Assembly: GCA_026874595.1 (NCBI GenBank)
Contig: CM049306.1
Coordinates: 10,377,019-10,441,018 of the forward strand
DNA: 64,000 bases
From: Sipunculus nudus
Lineage: Eukaryota; Annelida; Sipuncula; Golfingiida; Sipunculidae
Reading direction: 5' to 3'
The notes beneath the pieces were generated by a model that was not told the origin of the DNA, ran no database searches, and saw nothing but the letters and a program-made list of their open reading frames with translations. Position numbers and translations under genes: made by a program. Positions 1 through 12,000 of this stretch are shown here, one piece after another (position 1 is the first letter of the stretch; the number at the start of each line of letters is the position of its first letter).

Positions 1-903
1 GAGAATATGATCTTTAAACAGAGTGATCTACACATTAAAGCAGAAAGGTGGGCAATGTGTTAGCATCAGCTTCACGGTCAGGTTAGTACAGACAGTGCAA
101 CACACAGGATATCACCAGTGTATCGAGCAGAGCAACAGCTATGTCACATACATTAGAAGGTACTTGATGTGACAGTGACAGATAGATGATTAAACAACAG
201 GAGTGGCTCCCTAAACACCAGCGCTAGTCTTCATCAGTGTGAGAGGGAAGCAGTGCTCTGCTTGTCAAATCTACATCCGGAAGGTGACATTTGAATTAGG
301 TTACAATAATAATAATCCTATGAGTATATGATAAGCTTAAAAAATAATCACTGGTGGTATTTTGCTCAGAATTTAGCAAGACATTTAATAATTTAATATA
401 GTTTTGCTTGATCCCTGTTTATGACTGAAATCCTGTATCAGCATTACAAGTAATATGGAAGTAAATTTGCACTAGGCTTTATCAACGTGAGAGGGAAAAC
501 TTGACATCCAGACTATATTCATCAAATTTGTGTCACTGAAGTCACGTTAGATTCACCTGTACCATATGACAAGCTGACACAGTCTTAGCTACTTGGCATT
601 TGTTGAGATTTGACAAGACATTTGATTGATGGACTGAAGATGTATTCAACCTTGCAAGCACTCCAGTATGGAAGGGTCTTTTAGACCCATTCCCTGGGTG
701 CTCCCCTTAGGCATAGACTTTTTATAGGAGCTGCAGAGGCAGATGCAACAAAGCAGGGGTTCAATTTAGCCACCACAAAGCCCTGGGGGGCAAGCAAGAG
801 AAGGACATGACAAGATAAGGAAACAACAGCACCCACAGGTACAATGCAGAAGCTGGAACATCCATAGAGCAGGCACAGCAGCAAAGCCCATGCCCACCAA
901 GAA

Positions 904-925
904 CCCCCCCCCCCCCCCCCCCCCC
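904..925. repeat. Poly-C homopolymer, 22 nt
   Basis: Uninterrupted run of 22 C. It is one of more than ten G/C homopolymers of at least 12 nt in the window. Confidence 0.9.
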
Positions 926-2997
926 GCCTGCTAGGACACTCTGAGTTGGGATTGCCAGTATTGTCATCAGCTGACATTTGATTATATAGCATGTTCAGAT
1001 TTTCTGAAGGCCTTATGATTGGGTAGTTTTAAAAGCATAAAGATGCAAAATCCGGGTACGACTAAAGGTATTAAGCACTTATTATTCTATTTCACAGATT
1101 TTTTAGGTGAAAAAAAGGGGCTCCCCTCTAAATCTGTCCCTATCATACCTGGCATATTATAAGACCCATTTGCCAGTGATTAAATGGATACTGGTTAAAG
1201 ATTTTAGGACTGAAATAATGCCTTTGATATTTTGAATATCTATCCCTAGAACCTCTAAGTTGTTTTTCTATATTTTCACATTTGTTGTATATATTGATAT
1301 AACATTTTTCTTGGTCCGTCAATGTGACTTTATATTCTTTATCAACAGTACATATAACATGGCAGTTAATCTGTCATCCAGCTAGACCAAGACAGTATTC
1401 ATACTAGGGAGATCAATCAAGCATATCCCATCAAATATTTGTGCCCAGTCAAAAAACAAAACACTTCATCTGTTTACCTGCTGGATTACTGTTACTTAAG
1501 GGATAATACTTTAAAAAATCCTAGAGTAAACTGGGTAAAATGAACATATCATATAAAAAAGGCTATGTATACTTTAAGAATGTTAATATCTTGTTCATAC
1601 ATATTCTCTGATTGTTCTACCAACTTATATCCAGTAGGTTATGCTTGTATGACTGTTCAGTATCCAAACACCCTTGAAACACTGGTATTGTTCAAATTTT
1701 TTTCATGGTTTTAAATGGTCAAAGTTTAATTCATAGACCATTCATCCACAACACTACCCTGATAACTTTAGTAATACTATTGTCTTGTCAGTTCGCAAAA
1801 TGACATAAAGTTATAAGAGGCCTGCAAACACCATTTTATGTAATAAAAAGTCAAGACATAAATAGAGGACAGTCGAAATATTTCCTATGCACCAGTCCTA
1901 AATGTTTTCACAAGGGCAGCCTATCTTTTTTTACACAGTTCTTTGAATGTATACTGTTTTTATAGTATTTTGCATCAGCTCGTGACTACTTGCTTTTTGC
2001 TATGAACATTTTTGATTGCTTATGTTTTAAAGGGAAAAATAGTATTAAAGGGGAGAAGATCAATGGGCCTAATTTCAAAAGGGAAAACAATCTACCTTTA
2101 ACAATATTTAAAGAAACAGCATTATTTTAAAATGTGATAAATCAGTCTACATTTTGCAACATATCAGCCCCGTTATCGCGGTCAAGGTCATGGGTCACAT
2201 CCATGAACACTCAGTTGAGAGCTGCTGATTGGATGATGTCATGTAAACATTCTGAAAAATATGAATACTCATGCAAGGACACATCTGATCTGTCAGATCA
2301 CTGGAAAGGGTCCAAAAGCTGTGAAACATAAACTGAAGATTAATTTCAAAATTCTTGATTATCATATTAAGCTATCATGTGCAACATTCTAAGAAATTTT
2401 TGAACATTATAAAATTTTAAGAAAATATCTTTAAAAAACCAGTGGACACAAGTTAGTTCAACAAAACATACCAACAACTTAATTTACAGGATAAGTGTTG
2501 ATGCATCTGAGTCCTGAAAAAAATTTGAGTTTGTTCTGGTGTATACAAATACATGTTGATCTGTTCATACCTTATGATTAACTGTAATCACAGTGTATGA
2601 TTAAAGGTGGTGCCTGGGACTTCAATGATTGATGTGTATAATTCATCATTACCTTACATTCAATCTGATTTCAAATATATCAAAAGTAATAGTCTTATAT
2701 ATGTAACGGTGTATTACTAAGTTCAGTAGTAAATGGGACCCATGTGATGAATTCTGGGCATAAATCACGACCGTGGAGCGTGATGTTTGACAACTTAATC
2801 AGACATAGCATGATGTACTCGCACTCCGGCGTTTGATCAGGAGTGTGGTTGTAGCGATATATTGTTGTGAATGACTCTTGATTTATTTGTATCATTGTGT
2901 CACCGCGGATGTATTGAGACATTGTTGATATCACTCCAGGGTGGTGCATTGTATAAAGATGAGATCAAAGACAGATGATGTTTATGTTATACCTGGC

Positions 2998-3225
2998 ACC
3001 TGGGAATTGTCTGTAAAAATATGTCCACATTGATAGTCACAACACCACTTGCATCTTATCTGACCTAACTCTGTCTGCTGATCTGCAGCAATGGTACATT
3101 GGAATTGTCTGTTATGTCCACACTGATAGAAACAACACAACCTGCATCTTAGCTGACCTATGTCTGCTGAGCTGCAGCAATAGCTCTAGGGAATTCCCTG
3201 TTATGTCCACACAGGTAGAAACACA
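2998..3225. repeat. Imperfect tandem repeat, about 90-100 bp unit
   Basis: Three diverged copies begin near 3001, 3101 and 3190. Each carries GGAATTGTCTGTTATGTCC-like sequence followed by CACACTGATAGAAACA; the first two also carry TGACCTA and CTGCAGCAAT. No coding potential. Confidence 0.7.
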
Positions 3226-4769
3226 CAATTTGCCTCAAGGCATCGTTACATCGTTATTATCAGAATCATGATGGTGATCTTGTTAACCTCATAAATTTAA
3301 TGCATATAATTCACTTTCAACAAAATATCATCTTAATCTATACATAACCTTACAAGTAAGTTGCTAATAGAAAGGCCACAGCATGGTACCTACTGACAGA
3401 GGAAACATAGTACAAGGACAGTCTAGGAGTGCAGGAGTGCCAGATTTTTATCTAAGACTCCAACCCAATGAGCCATCTGCCCATTGCCTGAAGACCTCTA
3501 GAGATACAATATCTTCTGCCACAAGATGTCAGCCACAGGGGTAGTTACCTAATAAGACAGATTGTCAAACAGACATAACTTTTCCTGCATCGACATCTTT
3601 GTCATAATATAAAATTTAACCAGCTCTTTCTCTCTTAAGTCCTGGAAGTCCATCTCTTAAACTTGTTTATTGATATATAACAGTAACTCCCAGAGATCTC
3701 TTTAAGACAAATAAAAATACAGACAAACAGGCAGATGGAAATGTTACCCTTGTCTAACCTTGCCGGTAGAGGTAATAGCTTCTCAGGGTAATTCTCAGTG
3801 ATCAGGTCTCATGACCTCTGACCACACAGATTTAATCCTCCTTGTCCCTGACTCTACCACTTTAACCTCTGACCCTGGGGCTGTATTTAATTAGCTGACT
3901 ACAGGACCATGGGGCTTTACCTTATTAGCAGGACTCCCTAGGGTGTCCTTGGTGGCGGGTGTCAGCCTTCATGATGAGGACCGGCTGAGCACTCTTTACT
4001 GTTACCTCAGAGTTTATGCCCAATTATCTAAATGGTCAGGGTTTCTAATTATATGCTTATACAAACCAGGGGATAATTCAAAGGATTTTCATGTCCATCT
4101 GTCACCCATCTGTCATTGTAAGTTATTGTGTCATTCTGTCATTGTGTCACCAATCTGTCATTGTGCTGTGGTTTTGCTATACTTTACTCATGCCTATCCT
4201 TCAGTCTGTCACTCTGTCTTTGTGTCGGCTGTCTGTCAGTTTGTCTGTGTACAAAAGTTTTCAAAGAGTTAATAATAAGGAAATATTGAGGAGAGCTTCA
4301 CCCTGATATCAGAGAGAACCAGTTTAAGTTTGGAGTTAACCAGATTTTTTTTGTATAAAGATATACCTGAGGACAGAACCTATTTAATTTGTCGTCATAT
4401 AAGACCTTGTCCTTGTATTGTTATTTTTTAACAAAATGCATACACAGATAAGATTTCTCAGAATGACTTTTAATTATTGTTTTGAAATTTGTTGTTCCTA
4501 TTGATCCTGGATAGGCTTCTAATGCTCAAGACAGAGAGGCCTGTCTAAATTTTTTAAATTTCTTTGCAGTTTTAATTGTAGAGCAAGCATCTGCAGGATA
4601 ATTCACAGTTTAAAAGGAATGAAACTTTATGAATTTAGCATGTACACAGGAACAAGAGAGGTAATAACTCATAGGCAGTTATGAGTGTGACTGTGAGATT
4701 AACTTTATTGGTCCATTTTGTGTAAATTTCATACAAAAAGGTCAGATTTGAATGGATCAGTGTATTGCT

Positions 4770-6919
4770 GTATCCCCAGACAAAGTCGGGGTGCTGCGGT
4801 TTAGCCACGGTTGCTCTGCTGCAACAGAGATTTCTTTCAGGCGAGATAACTCTTAAATATTCCACTGATCTTTACCAAACTTTACATGTGCATAGATATA
4901 GGTGAGAGGACAAAGCCTTTTTAAAATGGGATCATGACCTATACTAGGAGAGTGACCTTGACATTGAATATGTCCATTTTTTAGGGGTAAATCACACAAA
5001 TTCTTAAATATCTCAAGAAATCTTGTATGAATTGATCCAAAAATCAAGTTGACCAAAGATCTTGGATAGTGTTTTCATGTGCCAGAAACTGGTGGCACCA
5101 CCTTATTGTGTTTTCTTGCCTTTTAATACCCCCATTACTGCGACTTGACAGTACTGTGAGCATTATAAGTAAAAAAACTAACAGACAGATTTCTTTTATA
5201 TAATGCATATTCATAGATATGGGTTATGGGATGATGTATATTCAAATTGGGATGCCCTTCCCTATGAGAGTGCCCTTGACATTGAATATTGCCATATATA
5301 TTGTGAAAATCACACAAAAACATATATATCTCAATGAGTAATGCATGGATTGGTCTAACAATCCAGTTAACCAAAGATCTTGGATAGTGTTGTTTTCTTC
5401 AGAAGACAGGTGGTGCCACCTTTCCTTTTCTATGTATTGCACAGTTTAATACCCCATCATTGCCACTTGACAGTACTGTGAGCATTATAAGTCAAAAACT
5501 AATGGACAGATTGGGCTGAAATTGTGCATGTCCATTGATCTTGGATACTTCCATCTTGCATTCAAGACTAGTGGGGCCATCTGTAATTGTATTTAAGGTG
5601 GCGTCTGGACATTTGCTTTAGGATAAAATTGCTCATATCTCAGGAGTGATTCAGTGATTCAATGTTTTGGTCTGAAATTTGGCATGTACATCCATCTTGG
5701 AGAGTTTTCCTGTAGACCAGACAAGTGGCACCACCAAGCTTCCCGATTTCAAAGAATAAATAAATGCCCTTTTCTCAGAAGTGATTTGCCGTATTGGCCT
5801 GAAATTGTGCATGTCCATAGATCTTGGATGCCTGCATATTGTGTTCAAGACTGGTGGGGCCATCAGCAGTTGTCTATGGGTGATGTCCATCCATCAATTT
5901 GCTTTGGGTAAAATCGCTCATATCTGAGGAGTTGATGGATGGATCAGCCTTAAATTTTGGAATGTTTATCTGTCTTGGATAGCTTTATTGTAGACCAGAC
6001 TGGTGGCGCCACCTGCTGTTCTGTTACAATAATATACATATACATTGATGAAATTTTTCTCAGTAGTGGATTGGTGTCTTGCCCTGAAATCTTGCATGGT
6101 TTATCACTCTGTAGCCCTGATTTTGGTAAAAATTGCATATATGTGTGAGGAGTTAAATTGGTATCACTGGTGCAACAAATTTGGAGTCATGTTATGTCAG
6201 GAACATTCCATGCCTTACTTTACCCTTGCCTCTGTGAGGGCGGATACACTGTTGTAGCTTGGGAACTACCTGTATTCTAGTAAGATTTGAGTCATGACCT
6301 TTACTGTGAGAGTGGCCTTGACCTTGAATATTTCTGTAGTTGGTGAAAATGACACAAAATCTTAACAGGCAGGTGACGCCACCTGCTGTTCCATTTTTAT
6401 AGAATTCATTTATACACCTTTTCTCAGTAGTGGATTGGTGTCTCGGCTTGAATTCTTGCATGGTGTATCCAACCTTTCCTTTGAGAGTTGCCTTGAATAT
6501 ATCTGTAGTTGATGAAAATCACACAAAATCTTAAATATCTCAATAATGATGCATGAAATGGTCCAAAAATCAAGTTTCACAGATGTTTATACCCACTGCA
6601 TTGGCACGTGAAAGTACTGTGAGCATTATTAGTAAAAAACTAAAGAATAAATTTCTTTCATATTTTGTATATACATAGATATAGGTTATAGGATGAGATA
6701 TATGTAAATTGGGATCATGACCTCTCCTATGAGAGTTACCTTGACCTTGAATATTCCCATATTTGGTGAAAAATATTGTTTCTCAAGTTGATAGATGGAA
6801 GAAACCATGGTCGCTTGCCAAGTGTCAGTATATGCTGCTGAAGATGGGGGGCCTATTCTTAAAGGAGGGGGTTAATTGTCTGGGGATACTATGGCACCTG
6901 CGGTGCCAATAAATACTTG
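4770..6919 (+). mobile_element. Family P rolling-circle-like repeat, copy P1
   Basis: The left end reads GTATCCCCAGAC followed by a partly matching return arm. The right end has the inverted copy GTCTGGGGATAC (6878-6889), then a perfect hairpin GGCACC-TGC-GGTGCC (6893-6907), then CTTG at 6916-6919 where copy P2 has CTAG. The interior is diverged tandem core repeats with ACAGGTGG..CCACC palindromes (for example near 6003 and 6371) and TGACCTTGA sites (4953, 6319, 6742). There is no coding sequence. The hairpin plus CTRR-like end is the known Helitron/Helentron signature; the assignment is inference. Confidence 0.65.
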
Positions 6920-7502
6920 TTTTGAAAGGTAAATCATTTATTGATCATTCAGGCTGACCTATCTGTTTCATGATAAGCCATTCCTTCATTTGCCATTGAC
7001 TTGAATGAGACAAAACCTGTTTTACACTGGTTGCCTTTATACAAGATTTAATTGTTATTAGATTTTTGTACCAGTAACCAAGTGTTCTTGTATCCAGATC
7101 TCATTTTTTAGCATGATCTGGGGATACTATGGAAAAGTGATGTTAGCATTTTCTAGTTTTTGTCTGGGTTAAGTTAATAATGACTTTCTGCAAAACAGTG
7201 TCTCATCATCTTGTATGCATTAATTATACCTGTTTATGCTTCTTGAACACCAAAGGGGATCTATATTTCTTGCGAAGATCCTTTTTTGTAGATTTTGAAC
7301 TATTTGCTTAACCTGAATGTCCAAGAATGTCATATTTTCAGAGAAGCTTATCTTTTTAACAAAAAAAAAGAAAATTTTTTTGTCCATTAGACTCCATTTT
7401 ATCATGTTATGTATATGTGTAATTAACAGCACATGTTGTGCAGATCTTCATTGTATTGTGGTACTGCTTGCCATTTCTTGTGTTTTGATACCAGGCAAGA
7501 GA

Positions 7503-8183
7503 TGTGTCAAAAAGTGGAACAACATTTTGAGTTAAAGTAGATCTATTTCATATATGCAAATTAAAAGGACCAAGTGACCCATGAACTGTGCAGTCTCCTC
7601 ACAGATGCCAGTCTTTTATTTCTGGTCTGTCACAAAGTTTGTGTGGAGGGGGGAGGCTTTGTCATGGCAATATTCACTTTCATTATTTCCGTAATTAACT
7701 ATTACTCTGATATAAATGTCAATTTGACATGAACATTTATGATTTTCACCTCATCAAACATTTACTTTGCTCATGATAAGGGTGTCACATTGTCTTTTTT
7801 CGGATCTGGTGGTAACAGGCTCCAAACAGATGAGGAACAGGTGCATCCTGGGAACAATGGGCTTTTGGTAAATTGGGAATCAATGACCCTGTGTGATAAT
7901 TAATCTCCAAATGCACTCATTGTCAGAAAGACTGAGAGATCCTGATTGGCTGGTAACCTGCCACAAGTAGGGCCTGTGTGACTAAATGGTCCTTGTGAAG
8001 TCTTTGGTAGTTTGCACAGATTAATGAGCAAACATTAGGTTTCTCAACTGCTTTGTGACAGACCAAAAATAAAAGACTGGCATCTGTGAGGAGACTGCAC
8101 AGTTCATGGTTCACATGGTCCTTTTAATTTGCATATATGAAATAGATCTACTTTAACTCAAAATGTTGTTCCATTTGTGTCAA
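7503..8183. repeat. Near-perfect inverted repeat, arms about 133 bp
   Basis: The left arm (7503-7637) and the right arm (8051-8183) are reverse complements with only a handful of differences; the spacer is about 413 bp. Markers are TAAAGTAGATCTATTTCATA and CAGTCTCCTCACAGATGCC in the left arm, both found inverted in the right arm. No transposase is visible. It could be a non-autonomous foldback element or a local inverted duplication. A transcript crossing both arms would form a long hairpin. Confidence 0.85.
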
Positions 8184-8894
8184 CTTCACCACTAGATTGT
8201 AATACTTCAGATTTCTCACAAAAGCTTAAAATTTCTTTAATACAATTATAGCAAAAAAAAACTGCAGTTCTGTAGAACTCATTTTACCGAAATAATTAGC
8301 ATGAGTCATGCCCTCCTTAAATACAGGAGAAGCATCACAGACGTTCAAAGTAAATTTAGTAAAATTCCATTCAGACATTTTGTTTAAAAGATAAGCCAAC
8401 AAGAGAAGGTATGTCCAAATGCTTTTTCATAATTTGTAAATAAAGATATATTTCTGCAGGTTTGAAAATGAAATTGTAAATCCAGATGTGATACTTTGAA
8501 TCTCATGGTAACTTAATTTAAAATGAACAAAGAAAAAGTACTTAACCAATCAGGAAAAACTACAATGTTTACTTCTGAGTGTTCCTAATCTTCTGGTGAT
8601 ATAAACACAATTTTTGGTAAAAATAAATAGTTAAAAAAAGCATAATCACTCCTTGATATTATCATATATCAGAATTTTTGTCTCTTTAGTTTTAAAAATT
8701 GAAAACCTACAATGTTACACAGTATCACAAGGACATATTCCAAGTTGCAGATTTACAGTGCCATCTGTCAACAGAGAGAGTAACTAAACAGTTGAATGCA
8801 ATTGTAAGTTCCCTCACCTGCATCTTCAGCCGACACTGTTTCTGTATTTTACTTTGTTATTGAGGCTGATATATAGTTATGATTTTCTTCACAG

Positions 8895-9074
8895 TGGGAG
8901 TCATCAGATCATCGACATTGAGTTCTACGATGGCGATACACTCTCCGTTCTCCTACAAGAGGAAGGCATGGAAAACCAGGAGGGATGTCCAGTCCTCGCT
9001 CAGGTGCCCTTGGCCTCGCTTGACCAGGACTGCTTCACTAAGATTGAAGGACCACATCTAGACACTGAATTATT
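8895..9074 (+). CDS. ANAPC4: ANAPC4 exon (third from last)
   Basis: Acceptor TTCTTCACAG ends at 8894 and donor GTAAGC begins at 9075. The exon starts with the last base of a codon and ends with two bases (TT) of a Leu codon completed by the next exon. It encodes GSHQIIDIEFYDGDTLSVLL and on to HLDTEL, the beta-propeller-like C-terminal part of APC4. Confidence 0.88.
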
Positions 9075-12000
9075 GTAAGCTGGTTTTCAAGTGCTGATTT
9101 AATATATAACACTACCAGTATATATGGGTTTTATGGGTGAGACACTTTGTACCTTGGCATTCACTCTTGTCATCTTCAAGGCAGCTGAAGGGGTTTTAAG
9201 GGATTACTTTTTGTTCAAGTGAGCCATGCTGTGACAAGGGCCATTATAAACCCTGTTGAATTTCAACATCACCGTACTGACCATAATAGTCACTAACTTT
9301 CTCAACCATAGATCAGAACCAGCCAGGACTGGTTAACATACATGTCCAGTTATTGGTCTCAGAGATGTTTTTCTTCTAGCATAGAATCTACCCTCTGTTC
9401 TGCTGTATTTTTCAAAAAAACAAAATTAAGCGGAGAAAAATCATACTTCTTCTGGTATTGATACTCAAGCAATAAATAATAATGGATGGGGGGTGGGGTC
9501 GTATTAAGTAGAAGGTATCTTATGGCATAGACTTAGGCATTATAGCATCAGATTTCCCTGTGTTCTGTATATGTGGATATATGTGGGGATATTTTCAAAC
9601 ACTGCATTTTACCACTGGTATGGTTTACTTGTATACTTTGATGTTTTTTCATCTTTGTAAATCCCAACTTCATCTTTTTTAGATAGCTTTCCAGGTCAGT
9701 GTTGCAAGAAACACAAATTTTGAGCTGTCTGTTCATATTGACACACTTTTCATTAAAATGTGAGTTTAGATTTAGGAAGGGGTATTATAGGGATTCACAT
9801 TAAAGTGATAATTGATATGAATTAAGACAGTTCCGTATTCCCAGCACTTTAAATTAGGCCTGTCATTTACACAAAAATGTTAATTGATTTAAATAAGGAT
9901 CCAAGTCGCATGAAAATTGCTAACTGTTGAATCAGTTGGAATGTCTAGAAAATCATGTGCTTAGATACACTCCTCACACAGTGGTTATACACAGCAGTCA
10001 TTCTTGATCTCTTTCATTTTAACCGTTGCTGTGTAAAGTAAGATTGCCTGCATGCACAGAGCAAACAGTTGTAATCAAATTGGTGTTGTGACTCCCCGCT
10101 CTTGTTTGTCTAATTCTTGGCCTTGTGTGCACCCCGGTGTTGAGGCTCCAAAGCAGCATGTAAAATGAAGGAGATCTGGTACAACTGCCTTGTATAATGA
10201 CTGCATCAGGATTGTAGGACGTAGATCAGTGATGATAATGATCTGGTTTGCCTTCAGATCAACAGTCGACCTGGGTCCACACGTTGAGAACATGAACTTC
10301 CGAAGGTTGGAAAACATGAAGGCCGCATCATTTGCCGTCAGTGGTACACGAAGGGTTGCATGTGTGGTAAGTGTGGTGCTGCCATCTGTTGGCATTCCAG
10401 TTAACAAATTATTGAGTAATTAGTTTTATCTGTCCAGTCACAAGTTTGGAAACAGATATAAACATCTTAAGGCTGCCATTCCAGAGCTACATTTCTTCAG
10501 GGTCCCTCATCCACAAATGTCTAAAGATATTGTAGCCAACCATTCAGCCACCTTTTCTGTAGAATTTATGTGATTTGCGGATTACTCTGGGTACATATTA
10601 ATGAACTTGCAGCAATTCCTATTTTGAAAAGTAAATAAACATCTCTGAGATATGTGTATGAGGTTGTTTATCTGTAAACTGATAGTAAACAAGGCACACG
10701 CACCAGAGTTCACTAACAGAAATGAACATGTAACCCAAGGTGGATGGTTGCTGTATGCAGAAATTAACAGGTCACTTTTTACTAAACATCATGTGCAAAA
10801 CTCAGTTTTTCCAGATATTTTTTAGTGAATGATTTTAGATTATTTTGTCAGGGTGTCACATTTCAAAAACGTGGATATAATCAAAATGAACAAAATGGCC
10901 TATTTTATGAAAGGTTCAAGGGATTATCTATAGTTAATTGTATCGCCAGACATAGTCTGGAGATACTATGGTTTACCGTAAATCCGCGTTTTGCCGCCGC
11001 GGCCATAAAATAAGACTTGCAGCCAAAAATCCTGACTAATATTTCTCGACAAGTGATGCGGCTATAAAACGCAGGTTAGGCTAGATTCAAACATGTACAA
11101 GTGACTCGACGGCCCGCCGAGGCGCAATGGGCGATAATAGGCTGAGGAAGAAGTGAATACTGAGAACGTATATGTTATGATACTGCATATTTATATATTA
11201 ATTTTATTCATTATTAATTTTATAAAATGTAAAATTGATATTTTAAACAGGCTTATATGTATTATAAAAATTTTCTGAGTCAGTCATAAACCACGGCAAT
11301 TTTCACGCAATGATTGATAAAAGATCGATATTCACTCGCCAAATTATGCATTCTATCAAGACTAACGGTTGTACCTATATTTGAGTATGGCTGCAATATC
11401 GGTAAAACATTATTTTAAGATATTTCTTGAACATATCATTTCTTTTCAAATAAACTGTTAAACAAAAGATAACCAAAGACCATACGTTCTTCGGCAATTA
11501 AACCTGCGTTCACGTTCAGATACTTCTTCGTTCATTACATTGTCAATAGATGGCGCTCAAAGGTCATAACCTCACCAGCTAGTTCCGTAATCTTTAAATA
11601 TGGCACACTTTGCTAGCAGACGGTTCGGGCACCAGTGTGTATAAATTATGATCAGCAGGACCCTGGGAGTACGCGTAAAGGCTCGACGCGGGATTCGCTT
11701 ATACAAAGGTTTTGTCAAGGTTGTTAATTGACCGACGTTGTATAGAGTGTAAATAAAAGCCATCATAAAGAGTACCGTTGGCTATGATGTCCCATTGAAG
11801 TTTAATTAGCCAGGGTAAAGGCGCAAGGTACACCAAGGCCCGCTAGTTCCGTAATCATTTTATGTGGCATCTTTTGCCGGTTCGGACACCATTTTGCATA
11901 TATTATGATCAGCACAACCCGAGGTTTTCTGGATATATGATCACCGACGAATGTGTCGTTTATTTAAATATTTTGTTGTTAAATGACCGACGATGTATAA

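Larger units (their letters stand above)
1..4769. other. Non-coding region, probably ANAPC4 intron
   Basis: I see no exon here that fits ANAPC4 or any other family. The open frames are short and begin in low-complexity or repeat-like DNA. The stretch holds a poly-C run (904-925), a degenerate tandem repeat (2998-3225), a short CTGTCATTGTGTCA-type repeat (about 4090-4260) and one TCAAGGTCA site (2182-2190). Because the first visible ANAPC4 exon begins at 8895 in mid-codon, this region is probably intron, but that is inference. Confidence 0.5.

Noticed and set aside
2134-2331. 65-codon frame (+) upstream of ANAPC4
   Set aside because: No similarity to APC4; it covers repeat-like DNA with TCAAGGTCA and has no supporting splice sites.
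8759-8808. Possible small ANAPC4 exon before GTAAGT
   Set aside because: To join the next exon it must end with two codon bases; that frame contains TGA. No similarity to APC4 in any frame.
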